The translations under genes were made by a program, and so were the position numbers. Of a stretch of DNA of 64,000 bases, positions 1 to 11,575 are shown piece by piece. Below the pieces are notes generated by a model that saw only the letters and a program-made list of their open reading frames with translations, had not been told where the DNA came from and did no database searches. The stretch's first letter is position 1, and each line of letters starts with the position of its first letter. Origin of the DNA: Melastoma dodecandrum (taxonomy: Eukaryota > Streptophyta > Magnoliopsida > Myrtales > Melastomataceae). Where the stretch lies: assembly GCA_029817715.1 (NCBI GenBank), contig JARUPY010000474.1:5890001-5954000 (forward strand), given 5' to 3'.

Positions 1-672
1 GGCCTTGGGGGAGCGGACCCGGATCCTCGGGTCGTCCAAACCACCCCGCGCGTGCTAGGCTGGAGGGGGGCGCGTACACACTCAAACATAGACTCAAGTC
101 ATTTATCTTTTTACTTTTCCGATTACCTTTATCCTTCAACCTCAGCGACGTGCATTAAATTCCGTCGTTGCTGACATACCTCTGTCCATCCTCAACTTCG
201 TACATTAAATTCCGTCGTCGTTGACCTGCCACCACTTTGACTCCGCCGTTCGACGTCGTCGCATTAAATTCCGACATCGAGCTCCACCCTCGGTGCCGTC
301 GCATTAAATTTCGGTGCTGTTGACGACCTGCTTCGCTCCACAAGGATGAATTCCAGCAAAGGGGTTCGCTCGACCGCCGCTCTTCCATCTCCCAACCATC
401 GTGAAGCGTCACAAGGCCTTTTTTGTTGTTTTCCGTTCAAGTCATGTCTGTAAGTGTAACATTGTGATTTCAGTATCGTCGCATTAAATTCCGATATTAT
501 GTTTACTTGCTATATTTGTAGTCATTTACCTTGCGGTGTACAACACCAAATGCTGTAAATTCAGTACCGTTGTATTAAATTCCGGTATTGCGTTTACTTT
601 CACTTTACGGCGACCACATTCACTGTAAAATTTGACACGTGTTGCGGAGAACAACTTTTCCGCGCCAACACG
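1..672 (+). mobile_element. LTR (right part) of Ty3/gypsy element G1
   Basis: This stretch precedes a primer-binding-like site and a gypsy gag region, so it is read as the end of a 5' LTR. It resembles the LTR of element B in layout: a GGCGACCACA motif lies about 80 bp before the LTR end (607-616 here, 28160-28169 in B), and the boundary is followed by a run of T and a GACGACCACAGT motif like B's GGCGACCACAGT. The left end lies outside the window or is not recognisable, so its length is unknown. It contains six copies of a GCATTAAATTCCG motif, annotated separately. Confidence 0.6.
152..584 (+). repeat. Six dispersed copies of a GCATTAAATTCCG motif
   Basis: Copies start at 152, 202, 261, 301, 481 and 572, mostly exact over 12-13 bases, commonly flanked by CGTCG-like bases. 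The spacing is irregular (40-180 bp), so this is not a simple tandem array. It lies in the transcribed part of the G1 LTR. Function is unknown; a protein-binding or RNA-structural role is possible but only inferred. Confidence 0.7.
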
Positions 673-695
673 TTTTTGACGACCACAGTAGCGGT
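673..695 (+). other. Primer-binding-site-like sequence of G1
   Basis: The run TTTTTGACGACCACAGTAG directly follows the LTR end and aligns with TTTTTGGCGACCACAGTGG of element B at 28251-28269. By position it is the tRNA primer-binding site. The tRNA type cannot be assigned without a tRNA set. It differs from B at two positions, as expected of a decayed copy. Confidence 0.6.
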
Positions 696-733
696 CAAAG
701 ATCAAAAAATCCACGAAAAGCCTTCAAGAAATG

Positions 734-3481
734 GTTCGTACTAGGAATGTAAATGAAAATCCTAAGGATCCCAAATAAGTGGATCCCACTTAAGATCAAA
801 ACAAGGATCAAGAGGTGCCTCCTACACGGCCCATTGATAATCCTTGGCGAGAATATTCGCCTGATACTTTTATAAGCAAACAAGAATTTAGCGATGTTAT
901 GATTAGACTGAGATTAAACATGGCTGAAAATTATAGAGAAATTCAAGTACGAATGGATCAAAAAGTTCAAGAACTATTAGATGCATTTAACTCCCTTTAG
1001 GATGATATGTCTAAAGAGAAAGATGTTGTAGGGGAAAAGTCATTTATGGCAGACGCTAAAGCTGCAAGAAAACAAAAAGTCGATGGCGGAAGCCCGCATA
1101 AGGAGCAGCCATATTCTAGGGTTCCTAATGAAGTACCCAATGAGAATGTCAATGTCGGCTCGAGAAACCCGATGCCTGATAAGAACGCGAATGTAAATCC
1201 TACAGTCGTAGATATCAAACGAAATACTTACCCAGTTTATCCTCCTGTAAGTCAACGAAAAGAAACTGAGAGTTTTTATTACAAGCCTAGGGAGAATGAA
1301 CTCAACCTGAAAATGAGTCCTAACCCCATTGTTGACTTGAGTGGTCAAATCGCTCGAGTTGTAGCTCAGATGGTGCCAGGTGCGAGAACCGAAGAGGTGT
1401 GCCTATATAGGAGTCAAATTCCTGATTACATATAATAGAGGATAGAGGTACCTCGAGGGTACTAGATTCCTAGTTTTACCTTGTTTACAGGAGAAGATAA
1501 AATGACTCCCGTAGAGCACATAGCTAGGTTCACTTATCAAATGGGAGAAATGTCAAGCAATGACATGTTAAAACTAAAATTGTTCCATAATTCCCTGACA
1601 GGAGATGCTTTTAGTTGGTATTCAAAGCTCCTCCCGAACTCTGTATCAAGTTGGGTCGAAATGAGTTTCTGAAAGCGTTTGACAAGCTAGATTCGGTGGT
1701 TACTATAGAAGAAATCTTGAAAATGAAACAGCTTCCTGGTGAAAGTCCCACTTCATTTCTAGCGAAGTTTAGGAAGAACTTGTTAAAGTGTACAACAATT
1801 TTGGTTAAAAGAGATCAGCTTGAGATTGCACAGAGCGCTTTGACTTTAGATATAAGGAAGAAACTTCAATGAGAACGCTTTGAGACTTCTATGAGCACTC
1901 GAGGGGAGCCACCGAGTATCACAACCTTTTATTGGAAGAGTTTCTTTCTTCAAGAAATTGTCAAGCCGAGTAAGCTGAAATTGATCTAGCCGAATTTGTG
2001 AAGGAAAAATCAACTATTTGTGAGCCTCTAGTAAAGAAAAATTTTAAGGCTCGAGCTTCTCTAAAATCTGAAGAAGAGAGAATTCTCTTTTGGCATAGAG
2101 CACATAGATTAGATTTTTGACTGGCTGTACCAAAAGAGGCGTATATAGCTCAGGCCTGGTCATAAGTTTCCACAAAACATTCGAGAGAAGTGGAAAAAGC
2201 ATTGTAAATGGCATGGGACATTCACTCACTCGACTCAGGAGTGTGTACATTTTATGAACTTGATCCAAGACTTAATTTAGTCGAAGGAATAGAAGTTTGC
2301 TGAAGTGAATGAGTCGAGTGTGATAGATGAGAATCCTTTTGGCGAAGAGCCCATAATACATATGTATTCTCACGGAAATGAAAATAAGTGTTCTAAGTGT
2401 GTTGATGATGATGCATCTGCTTTCTATCTTGTGACTCATACTTTTACATCATAGGGAATCAGGGCGTTTGGAGAATCTACTATGGCCAACAGGATCTTGA
2501 AGCGCCTAGTCGAGAGGCAGGTGGTGAATTTTCTAGCTCGAGAAATTCAAGAGGAACACTGCCACTGGCATATGGACGCTTCCCATATTACAGACAAATG
2601 TCGCAACTTTTGCAGGTATCTACAGATCAACAAGGAAAGCATGTGGAATGGGACCATCATACCCCCGCTTCGCCCAGAAGTGTCCTTCGGACAGTTCTTC
2701 ATCTGGATCGACTGGCCGCGAGCCATGACAGAGACAACTCGAGGAAGGAGAACAAGCTAATAGACCGCCTATGCATGAGCGGCTGAACGGTCGAGACAAG
2801 TTCGGACGAAATGTTCGAGGCAAGCCCGAGCCTGAGAAGCTTGATGACCCTGATCTGGTATCAACCAAAAATGTAAGGGCTACACCAGAAGAGAAAGGGA
2901 AGGGAATGTTTCAGATTAATCCAAAACTGATGCAAGAAGGTCCACAGATTGCTCACTTTCTCGAGGAAGAGATGCTTTGTGACAAGTGCAAACTAATCGC
3001 TTCGAACAGGTTCCTCATTCCACAGATGTGCACTAAAAGTTGCGTGATATACTTCCCGAAACTCGTTCGGATGTCAACAAATGATGAGATCGAGATCAAA
3101 CTCAAGAATTAGAACACAGGTAATTTCGCCACCAACTTTATCGATGTTGTGATGCCTGTAACTAACGTGCAGGAAGTTCGGGGCTACGACCCTATAAAGA
3201 GAGATTTTGTTTATGTCAAATGCCCTGTTAAAAGTTTCGGGCGAATTGTTGGAGAGACCTCGAGGGATCCACAATCAGAGTGGCATCAGGTCTATAAGAA
3301 AATAATAATTCTGAAAGCAGCAAGCAAAAGAGTCCTAAGACGGACCCAAAGGGAAGCTAAGAAAAGCATAAGCGTTTCTCCTAAAGAAACGGATGAGCCT
3401 CGAGACAAGACTCCACAAGTAGAGGATGAAGGGGAAGAAGGCACTGCTTATGACGATGGCGTCGATTACACGCCTCTATAA
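734..3481 (+). pseudogene. Degenerate gag region of gypsy element G1
   Basis: Broken frames (about 815-1000, 1007-1435, 1481-1872, 2482-2760, 2771-3112, 3149-3481) align along their length with the gag of element B. Shared landmarks are the MTPVEHIARFTYQMGE segment (B has MTPLEHIARFTHKLGE), the LTGDAFSWY segment, and a cysteine-rich block near 2970-3050 (LCDKCKLIA, then a cysteine pair) also present in B at 30730-30800. At least five stops or frameshifts separate the pieces, so it cannot make a capsid protein. It is an older copy of the same broad lineage as B. Confidence 0.85.
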
Positions 3482-3679
3482 GAAGGAACACCCGAAGGAC
3501 ATCAGGGAGTTGAAGATCCTTTAGTGTTTTCCTATAATGCGATCGAGTTGCCTATATGCTTCTCGAAAGAAGGTAAATAGGCTACACTCACTAACGGTGT
3601 AGTACGAAAGGTCCCTAAATCGACCATAAGGTTTCCAAAAGGGTCTCCACTCCATTGGTTCGAGAAGCCTACTCACACG

Positions 3680-4075
3680 ATGAGACAGCACATCCACTCC
3701 ATGTTCATCACATCAGAGTTCAATGGAGTAAGGTTGAACAAGGAGTTGGTGGATAATGGAGCCACAGTTAACATCCTTCCCTTCGAGACTTTCCTAACAA
3801 TGGGAAAAGAAAGGTGGCAATTTAAAGGCACGAGGATGTCAATCACAACATTCAATGGAAGGAAATCCGAGTGTATGGGGGTGTTCTCAGTAAACCTCTG
3901 AGTCAGAAAACACGAGATGGAGACCTCTTTCTTTGTGCTAGACATCACATCGGCCTTTAACGCTCTCCAGGGTCGGGACTGGCTGCATAAAGCTGCTGCT
4001 ATACCATCGACTCTACATAAAGAGTCGATGATATGGCTTGATGATGAGATAGAGCTCATACGAGCTGACAAAAAA
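3680..4075 (+). pseudogene. Aspartic protease remnant of G1
   Basis: The frame beginning MRQHIHSMFITSEFNG contains LVDNGATVNILPF, the active-site DNGA form of a retroelement aspartic protease, matching IDNGATANVLPL in element B. A stop at 3899-3901 interrupts it; the same frame continues to about 4070 with ALQGRDWLHKAAA, matching ALLGRDWLHKAAA of B. In an intact element it would mature the Gag-Pol polyprotein. Confidence 0.85.
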
Positions 4076-4759
4076 TTTTGTTGAAACCAATCCTCTGTGT
4101 TCCATTGCAGAACCCGAAGAGAAGAAATTCGAGAAGAAGGTCGACCAGTGAGACGGGTCGCTGAAGCCAGAAGTCGAGAAAACTGTGACTCACCAAAGCA
4201 TAGCCCCTAGAGCTGAACCACCCATTAGTCCCAAGTGGTTGGGGAAGTGATGAAGATGATGGCGTTCCATGAGAAAGAGGTTTTAACCCCTTGTTTAGCT
4301 TTGTCATAGAAGGATCAGACGATGAAGAACTCATGAACAACCCGGGCATGCTGGTGCCTGAAGAAGGAATACCCATCACTTGGTCTAGTGAAAGACCCCA
4401 AGGCATGCCAGAGGGAGATATCGTGCTAACTCAAGTTGGAATTAGAGTTGGAGGCGTGGAATTCACGGATGTGGAGTACCGTGCCAGACAAACAGCTCGA
4501 GAATAAGGCAACGATGCGGAACTGGCCCAAGGACAAAATTCTAATATGGAAATGAACAGAATGACAACGCGGAGTTGGGGCCCGACAGACTCATGCGCGA
4601 AGGCAAGTATGAAGATTGAGGAAGTCGAGAGTCTGGTTAATGTGTACCAATTTCCAATTCCCAAAAAGTGCGTTGCATTGTATCTGCATTTTTTACATTC
4701 AATACTAGGCCATCATTAGGTGTTTGTTCTTTGCAACTTGACGGCTACAGTCGAGAGAC

Positions 4760-5835
4760 ATTGGTTTCAACTTCAGACCCTTTGATTAGTGTTAACCTTG
4801 GTTCTGATGAAAACCTTCGTCTCACCAACATGAGTACAATCCTGGACAACAAATTATCAGCATCTCTAAGAGAACTGTTATACGAGTTCCGAGATTGTGT
4901 CGCTTGGGATTATACGAAGATCTCAGGACTCGATAGGCGTTTGGTAAAACATAAGCCCCCAATTCGAGAAACTTCAAACCTATCCAACAAGCTCCTCGAA
5001 GGATGGTTGGCAAATAAGCAACCTTGTGTACGAAGAAGTAAGAAACTTTTTCAAGTTGATTATATCATAACGTCTAGGTACACGGAATGGATCTCGAATA
5101 TTGTACCTGTAGTGAAGAGAAATGATAAAATTCGAGTCTGTACAGACTTTCAAGACTTAAACAAAGCAACCCCCAAGGATGAGTATCCCATGCTAATTGC
5201 GGACGAATTAATTGACAAAACGGCAAGGAACGTCATTATATCGTTCATGGATGGTTATTCGGGATATAACCAAATCTTCATTGCAGAAGAGGACGTGTAT
5301 AAAACGGCCTTCAGATGCCCAATTGGCATATTCGAGTGGGTAGTAATGCCATTCGGATTAAAAAATGCTGGAGCCATATATCAAAGGGCTATGAATGCAA
5401 TCTTCAACCCCTTGATAGGAAAGACTATGGAGGTTTATATCGATGACATAGTAGTAAAGTTGAGAAAAAAACGTCTGCATGTCGAGGACCTTCGAGCGGC
5501 ATTCCTTCTGATGAGAAAACATAATTTGAAGTTGAATCCTTTGAAGTGTGCGTTCGGGGTACGATCCAGACAATTTATTGGATTTTTAGTACACTAGAAA
5601 GGGATTCAAATCGATCCGGGGAAAATCAAAGCAATACAAGAATTGCAGCCCCCGAAGAACAAAAAGGAGTTACAAGCTTTCCTCGGGCCAGTAAATTATC
5701 TATGAAGGTTCATTGGGAATCTAGCTGGGAAGGTTGAAGCTTTCTTCACACTCCTGAGAGGAAAGAATAAGTACACTTGGACGGAGGAACATGAACAGGC
5801 CTTCAAGAACATCAAAAGTTATTTGATGAAACCTC
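4760..5835 (+). pseudogene. Reverse transcriptase remnant of G1
   Basis: A long open stretch (4668-5597) encodes an RT fingers-palm core: RYTEWISNIVPV, KATPKDEYPM, FMDGYSGYNQIF and the catalytic YIDDIVVK at about residue 258 of the frame. It aligns with B nearly throughout; the segment before RYTEWIS is shifted in frame. After a stop at 5595-5597 the connection domain continues with KKELQAFLG and RFIGNLAGKVEAF in another frame up to about 5830. No complete frame survives, so it is inactive. Confidence 0.9.
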
Positions 5836-5859
5836 TAGTTCCGATTTCTCCTTAACTCA

Positions 5860-6720
5860 GGAAACCTTTTGTCATGTATGTGGCCGCTACTGCTACCACA
5901 GTAGGTGCACTGCTGGCACAAGAAGATGAACAGAAGAGGGAAAGAGTTGTATTTCTATTTATCTCGACATCTGAATCCTGTTGAGACAAGATATACAGCC
6001 TCAGAAAGGCTGTGCCTCTCAGTATACTATGCGGTGACAAAGCTAAGACACTACATAGGAAATAGTGAAGTCCATGTAGTCTCTAAAGCCCAAGTTCTGA
6101 GAACGTTCTTTGAGAGTCCTCTGCTTACTGGAAGAGTTAGCAAGTGGAGCTTGGTACTTTCAACATATGATCTAAAACTCAAACCTCAAAAAGCGGTTAA
6201 AGGGCAGGTTCTATCCGACTTCTTAGCAGAATACTCAAGTGAAGCCTCAATAGACAAGGAAGAGGAAAAACCGCAAGAACTTTGGGAAGCCTGGTTTGAC
6301 GGATCATCAACAAGGTCTAAAGCCGGAATTGGCATTGTAATGAAATCACCAACTAGCTTCGAGACTAAGTTCGCTTTTAAATTGGCCGAACGCACAACTA
6401 ATAATGTTACAGAGTATAATGCACTTATTGTTGCATTGCAAACTCTACTCGAGAGCGGTGCAAAGGTTGTAGTGATTAAGGGTGATTCACAACTGGTAGT
6501 AAATCAGGTAAATGGTTTAAGTCTCTGTCTAACCAAAAGTTAATTAAAGAGTTCCAACAAGGTACTCTCGAGCACATATCTCGAGAAGATAATGTCATAG
6601 CTAACTCGCTGGCCCAAGTAGCGTCATGGTACAAATCAAATGACGATTTACAAAAAGAAATAGGCGAGATAGTCCCGAAATCAGTTCGCCTATCACTGAA
6701 CAAAAAGAAAATGATTCTAC
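5860..6720 (+). pseudogene. RNase H remnant of G1
   Basis: The frame 5905-6543 contains the RT-linked RNase H followed by the archaeal-like RNase H domain typical of Tat-type gypsy elements: AWFDGSS (first Asp), VTEYNALI (Glu) and IKGDSQLV (Asp). A frameshift near 6535 moves the rest (HISREDNVIANSLAQVAS, with the last Asp replaced by Ser) to another frame. The element stops at about 6870, in the linker that in B leads to integrase (LIYKKSK here, LYRKTK in B), so integrase, 3' UTR and 3' LTR are missing. Confidence 0.85.
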
Positions 6721-6870
6721 CCCCGTTTACAAGGTAGACGTCATGAAGGCAGAAGAAGATTGGCGATTATTGTACATCGAGTTCCTAGAAAATCCGAATT
6801 CACAGGTAGAGAGAAATGTTAAATTAGCACCGAGGCAGCATGCACTCATAAATAATCTTATCTACAAAAA

Positions 6871-7334
6871 GTCCAAAGAAAAAATAATTATTTTTACAGC
6901 TTAATTTTTTTAATTCTTCTTGTAATAAGGCATTTTTTAATCAAACCAAACTGAAACAAATAAAAAATTCTGCTTTGATTAAATTCAGTTTTACATAAAT
7001 TAGAATTGATTTGGTTTAAAAAAGCACAGTATATTAAAAAAATTGTTTACATTATTTGTTTCAGTTCAAAGTATTTATCACTTTCAAAATTATAAATGTG
7101 GAACCTATATATTAAGATATCAACACATATCAGGTGGTATACACGCTTATATTGATAGTGACATTATGTTAATTATTTTGACAATGAATAAAAATAAATA
7201 AATTTTTACGAATAATTTTTTATTTTTTTTTTAAGACGGGGACCAAGAATGAAATATACATACTTGCATCATCGTGGCTAAACCCGATATTGTCAGAGGC
7301 GGAGTTAGGGTTTTGTGGGGGTGTTCTCCCAAAA
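6871..7334. other. AT-rich DNA between G1 breakpoint and PPR gene
   Basis: This is very AT-rich and holds no credible gene. ACTGAAACAAATA at about 6949-6961 is found inverted near 7060-7076, which would fit a small decayed inverted-repeat element, but the arms are imperfect. The last 80 bases are the immediate upstream region of the PPR gene. I see no clear TATA box there. Confidence 0.4.
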
Positions 7335-9275
7335 ATGACCAATCGACAGCTGATGAGCTTCAGGAACGTCGAGGAAGCCTGGTCATCCCTCAACGCGTTG
7401 CTCGCTGCGAAGCCCCAGCCTCCGCAGCCCGTCTTCATTTCCCTCTTGTCAGCCGTCTCCAGAATGAAGCAGTACCAAGCCACCGTCCGCTTCGTCGAGC
7501 GTCTGCACTCGGCCGGCCTGTCCAATCACTTGATCGTTATGAACATATTGGTCAACAGTCTCTGTCGTACCAGCAGGACGGATCTCGCCTTCTCTGTCAT
7601 CTCTAGGATTTTCAAGATCGGGTTCACGCCCGACGCCGTGACGCTGAACTGTCTGGTCGATGGGCTGTGTAGGGATGGGGACTTCGCTCGTGCAGTGAGT
7701 TTGGTCCGTGACATGACGTCTAGGGGTGATCCGGCGGATGGGTACACGATTGGTGTGATCGTGAAGTGCTTGTGCAGGTCTGGTAACTCGGATATGGCCT
7801 TAGAATTTGTGGCCGATTCCGAGGAAAGAGGTTGCAGTTTCATTGACCTTGTCGTCTACAATACCTGTGTCGATGGTCTGTGCAAAGAAGGGAGAATGGA
7901 AAAAGCTTTGGAGTTACTGGGAGTGATAACGTCAAAGGGCATTCTTCCGGACAGCGTGACGTACAGTACCTTGATTTATGGGCTATGTGGTCAAGGAAGA
8001 GTGGACGAAGCCTTGGAGTTACTGCAAGTGACAAGGTCGAAGGGCATTCTTCCGAACAACGTGACTTACAATACCTTGATTTATGGGCTATGCGGTCAAG
8101 GAAGAGTGGACGAAGCTTTGGAGTTACTGGGAGTGATAAGGTCAAAGGGCATTCTTCCGGACAACGTGACTTACAATACCTTGATTTATGGGCTATGCGG
8201 TCAAGGAAGAGTGGACGAAGCTTTGGAGTTACTGGGAGTGATAAGGTCAAAGGGCATTCTTCCAGACAACGTGACGTACAATACCTTGATTTATGGGCTA
8301 TGCTGTCAAGGCAAGTGCGACGAAGCGAGGGCGTTGTTGGAGGAGCAAGTTATGAATGGCATTATGCCGGATGTCGTTTCTTATACAACCTTAATCAAAG
8401 GCCTTAGTGCTTGCAGTCGATGGATTGAGGTTAAGGATGTGTTCGAGGAAATGGTCAACCGAGGAATAAAGCCAAGTTTAAACACCTTCAATGTCCTCAT
8501 CGATGGTCTGGGCAAAGAGGGCAAGATAGACGAGGCTCAATGCATATTTGATGTGATGGTCTCGAAAGGTTTTGAACCAACCACTTGTATTTACAATTCC
8601 CTGATCAATGGTTATTGTCTACATGGACAAACTAAGGAAGCTAATAACGTATTCGGGGCCATGATCAAGAAGGGTTGCTCTCCCGATGTCGTCACCTTCA
8701 ATACCTTGATGAATGGATATTTCGTGGAAAAGAATTTCGGTCAGGCCAGGCTGCTTTTCTTTGAAATGCTCAATAGGGGTCTTAAACCTGATCGTATAAC
8801 GTATAATGTTCTTATTCGCGGATTCTTTCTCAGTGGAAATGCTCGGGCTGCTCTGCAACTATTTTACAAAATTATTGCTTATGGTGATACTGTAGGTGAG
8901 AAAACATATGCCATCGTTATGGATGGTTTATGCAAGTGCCGACGAATCAATGAGGCAATCATATTGCTTGGAAACTTAGAAAAGACGGGAGTGAAGTTAG
9001 ATGTTTCTGTATATAATATACTAATTAATGGAGCATGTGAAGCTGAAATGTTTGATGTTGTGATGGAGCTACTTCACTCCATGTTATGCAAAAGGGTACA
9101 GCCTAATGTTGTGACCATGAATGCCATAATTAAGGGGCTTTGCAAAAGCGGCGATGTTAGTACAGCCTATGAACTTCTTGATACGATGCGGAGGTTGGGT
9201 ATATCCCCGAGTGACCATACGTATGCAACTATCATGGAAGGCTTTCTTAAAGATTACGAAGGTGGCAAGCATTGA
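7335..9275 (+). CDS. P-class pentatricopeptide repeat protein, RF-like
   Basis: This is the only convincing intact host gene: an intronless 646-codon frame. It contains about 17 consecutive PPR motifs of 35 residues (one of 36) and a partial last one. Each has the VTYNTLI-GLC-G-DEA-LL-G-PD pattern of P-class, restorer-of-fertility-like PPR proteins, which bind organellar RNA one motif per base. No E, DYW or SMR domain follows. Residue pairs 5/35 by motif are IH, ND, ND, GI, ND, SN, ND, ND, ND, TS, NT, ND, ND, NG, AD, NN, NS; ND usually reads U, so a U-rich target is predicted. Motifs 6 to 9 come from almost identical 105-bp DNA repeats. I chose the ATG at 7335 because the open frame further upstream (from 7290) begins with TTG. 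The N-terminus goes almost directly into PPR helices, with no arginine-rich organelle-targeting peptide of the usual 30-60 residues. A missing upstream exon or 5' truncation is possible. Confidence 0.9.
   Translation: MTNRQLMSFRNVEEAWSSLNALLAAKPQPPQPVFISLLSAVSRMKQYQATVRFVERLHSAGLSNHLIVMNILVNSLCRTSRTDLAFSVISRIFKIGFTPDAVTLNCLVDGLCRDGDFARAVSLVRDMTSRGDPADGYTIGVIVKCLCRSGNSDMALEFVADSEERGCSFIDLVVYNTCVDGLCKEGRMEKALELLGVITSKGILPDSVTYSTLIYGLCGQGRVDEALELLQVTRSKGILPNNVTYNTLIYGLCGQGRVDEALELLGVIRSKGILPDNVTYNTLIYGLCGQGRVDEALELLGVIRSKGILPDNVTYNTLIYGLCCQGKCDEARALLEEQVMNGIMPDVVSYTTLIKGLSACSRWIEVKDVFEEMVNRGIKPSLNTFNVLIDGLGKEGKIDEAQCIFDVMVSKGFEPTTCIYNSLINGYCLHGQTKEANNVFGAMIKKGCSPDVVTFNTLMNGYFVEKNFGQARLLFFEMLNRGLKPDRITYNVLIRGFFLSGNARAALQLFYKIIAYGDTVGEKTYAIVMDGLCKCRRINEAIILLGNLEKTGVKLDVSVYNILINGACEAEMFDVVMELLHSMLCKRVQPNVVTMNAIIKGLCKSGDVSTAYELLDTMRRLGISPSDHTYATIMEGFLKDYEGGKH
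7941..8360 (+). repeat. Tandem 105-bp PPR motif repeats
   Basis: Four units start at 7941, 8046, 8151 and 8256, exactly 105 bp (35 codons) apart. The units at 8046 and 8151 differ at very few bases, the first at a handful more, and the last diverges after about 8310. The end of the preceding motif (7890-7940) also shares the same stretch. Identity at silent sites shows recent duplication or gene conversion within the gene rather than only protein-level constraint. Confidence 0.95.
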
Positions 9276-10430
9276 AGTTTCCCAATGAGCTCCATAATGG
9301 GGATACCTCAACACTTCATAGTCGTAGCAATTAGAATGTGATCCTGAAAATCAGTATGAAAATCTGCCTCAAATCCAGCCGGACCAGCTGGCTCTTTGCT
9401 CTAGTTCATGCCATGTCCCCGTGTCCATGATGCAGATAAGTTGAGTGTGCAGCATCAATCCAGGTATCCTTTTTGAATGGTAGAAAGGATGACTGACTTT
9501 CTTCAGAAGAGGGGATATTTGCAAGGCTTGCTAGCACGGTCCATGTTGGCGCTGGAGCTTCCGGTTATTTTATACTGTTCAAGACAGTAAAGATGGACTC
9601 CTGATTGGGAATAGCCACCGGAGACTCTTGAACATGGACACAGGGAGGAGTAACCATGAGCTGACGAAGGAAGACTGTGCTGAATCATTTTCTGGATTGG
9701 GATCCTCACAGGTATCCAATTTTATGGATGGAAGAAGCATCTAATCTTTCATTGTCTTCACATTTCTTCGCATGTCAATTCCCGTGGTGCCGAATAATGC
9801 TGCTCTTCATTTGTTTTATTTTCAGATGTCCCCTGAACTCAGTGCGAAGCAATTGTCCCTTGTTGCCACTTCTCAGGACCAATCAGAGGCAACTGGGGGA
9901 ATTCTCGTTGCTGCCCGGGTAGCCTGGCAGAGATCACTATGTTGCTTCCTTTAGATAATGTTCTCACATTACATGCAAGTAAGGAAAGAAAGAGAACACG
10001 AGTCAAATATGTACAGTAGAGGAAAGTGCTATTCTGCTGGCCTGGAAATTGATAAACTAGGTCCAGAGATACAGTCCAATAGTCGAGGATTGGAGTGTTG
10101 ATTTAGAGATTTCTTGTTGAAGAGCACGTTCTGTATGGGATGACAGGCTAACTCGACACTTGTACTTTGGGTTGGTGTCAGAAGCCATTATCCGAAGCGC
10201 CGTTCAGAGCACCCTGAAGCAAAAATTCGGGAAGGTGTTTGCATTCGCTCCAATATCTGTGAGCTCGAACACAGGAACTTTGAATGCGAAACGAGATATA
10301 GTCACCTTGCAGCAAGGAGAGCATACTGAATGTCAGGAGGATACTTGGTGATGAACCTCCATCCGAATTCTGTAAAAGGAAAGACGTCATCATGAGATCA
10401 ACATTATACATAGAATTTTATTTATATTCT
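9276..10430 (+). other. 3' flank of PPR gene
   Basis: No protein-coding gene is evident; all open frames are short (under 85 codons) and look random. Base composition is mixed. The stretch may hold the 3' UTR and possibly spliced 3' sequence of the PPR gene, but no poly(A) signal or splice sites could be assigned with confidence. Confidence 0.35.
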
Positions 10431-11575
10431 GATATTTTGCCGTGTCATCAAACACTATCCTAAATGCAATGACCTAAGTTCACAAATCCCATGATCGACA
10501 GACACCATACTGGGCAACTGAATATTTACCATTCTGGCCACGGAGCTACGAACATATATGTACTTGTGATGTGTATCTGAGGATGTGTTCATGCCTTTCC
10601 GAGCCATCTTACAGTCGCACGTAGATTTAAGACGTTAGTTTTGCAAGACCCCACCCCGGCAAATGGTAGGAGCGAGCACTCTCTATGTAGAACGGGAGTG
10701 CAACAAAAATTTGGGAGCATGAAGACACCGTCGGCTTATACATGAAGACACTCTCCTGTGCCGGGGTCAGCTCGCCTAGGCTCTTCGCTTCGGCTTCTTT
10801 ATGCGTTGATTGTTGAAGACTTTGACCAGCCAACTTGTTACTCAAAAGTCTGATTTATAATGAATCGGTGAGTAGGTTTACTGAGCGCTAAAATAAGTAT
10901 AGGCCTAACCAAATGGAACTAAAACTTGATTTATAATTATAAACTAAATTTAATACTAAAACTACTAAAAACGTTGTGAATTGACGAATTTGTCTAAAAA
11001 TCTTGAAATTTTTTAGTCAATTTAACTGTTTTTTGAGAATGAATGAGTAGAATATGGAGAGATAGAATTTTACTTCACCACAATTCAATAAATGGTGGAG
11101 CTCCTCGCTAGGTTGTGTTTTCGGGGAGTCTGCGAAGCGCAATCTTACAAAACAAGGGAATTGGGCGCTTCCTTTATTTATACCAGTTATGAGTCGACCG
11201 TCTGACTTTGGAAGAAGTCCTCAAAGGGGCCATTCTTAGGCCAACATGAGGTGACTCGTTCTCACTGCGATAACAGCTTGAGCAATCCATCGATAACCGC
11301 CTAGTTCGAGACTAGGACCCCATGCCCTTTGATTAAATATAACCCCCGTTACTCGAAAGTCGGAAAGGGGCCGAGAGGCGTGGGCCGTAGATTACAAGGA
11401 AATGGAAAGAAAAGGCAAATGACAAGCGTAACTATTGAATAACATAAGTAGAACTCTAGAACCAACGGAACGGTTGTCAGAGTAAAGGTGCTAAAAGATA
11501 ATGAAACATTATCTCCAAATGGAACCGAAGAATATCTCTTCTAAATTGAATTTTCATCCCAACCGATTTTCTGAA
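10431..11575. other. Unassigned intergenic DNA
   Basis: No gene was recognised. The part from about 10,860 onward is AT-rich and then turns moderately GC-rich (11,090-11,420); it runs without a clear border into a Tat/Ogre-like LTR-leader fragment and may be an unrecognised portion of it. Confidence 0.35.

Noticed and set aside
6871..7250. Intact MITE
   Set aside because: Only a short inverted segment was seen; the termini and target duplication could not be found.
7290..7334. PPR start at 7290
   Set aside because: The codon there is TTG; the first in-frame ATG is at 7335, and the extra residues do not resemble PPR or a targeting peptide.
7880..8407. Long plus and minus frames (136-175 codons) in the PPR repeat region
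   Set aside because: They are other-frame translations of the 105-bp PPR repeats; repeats without stops stay open in every frame.
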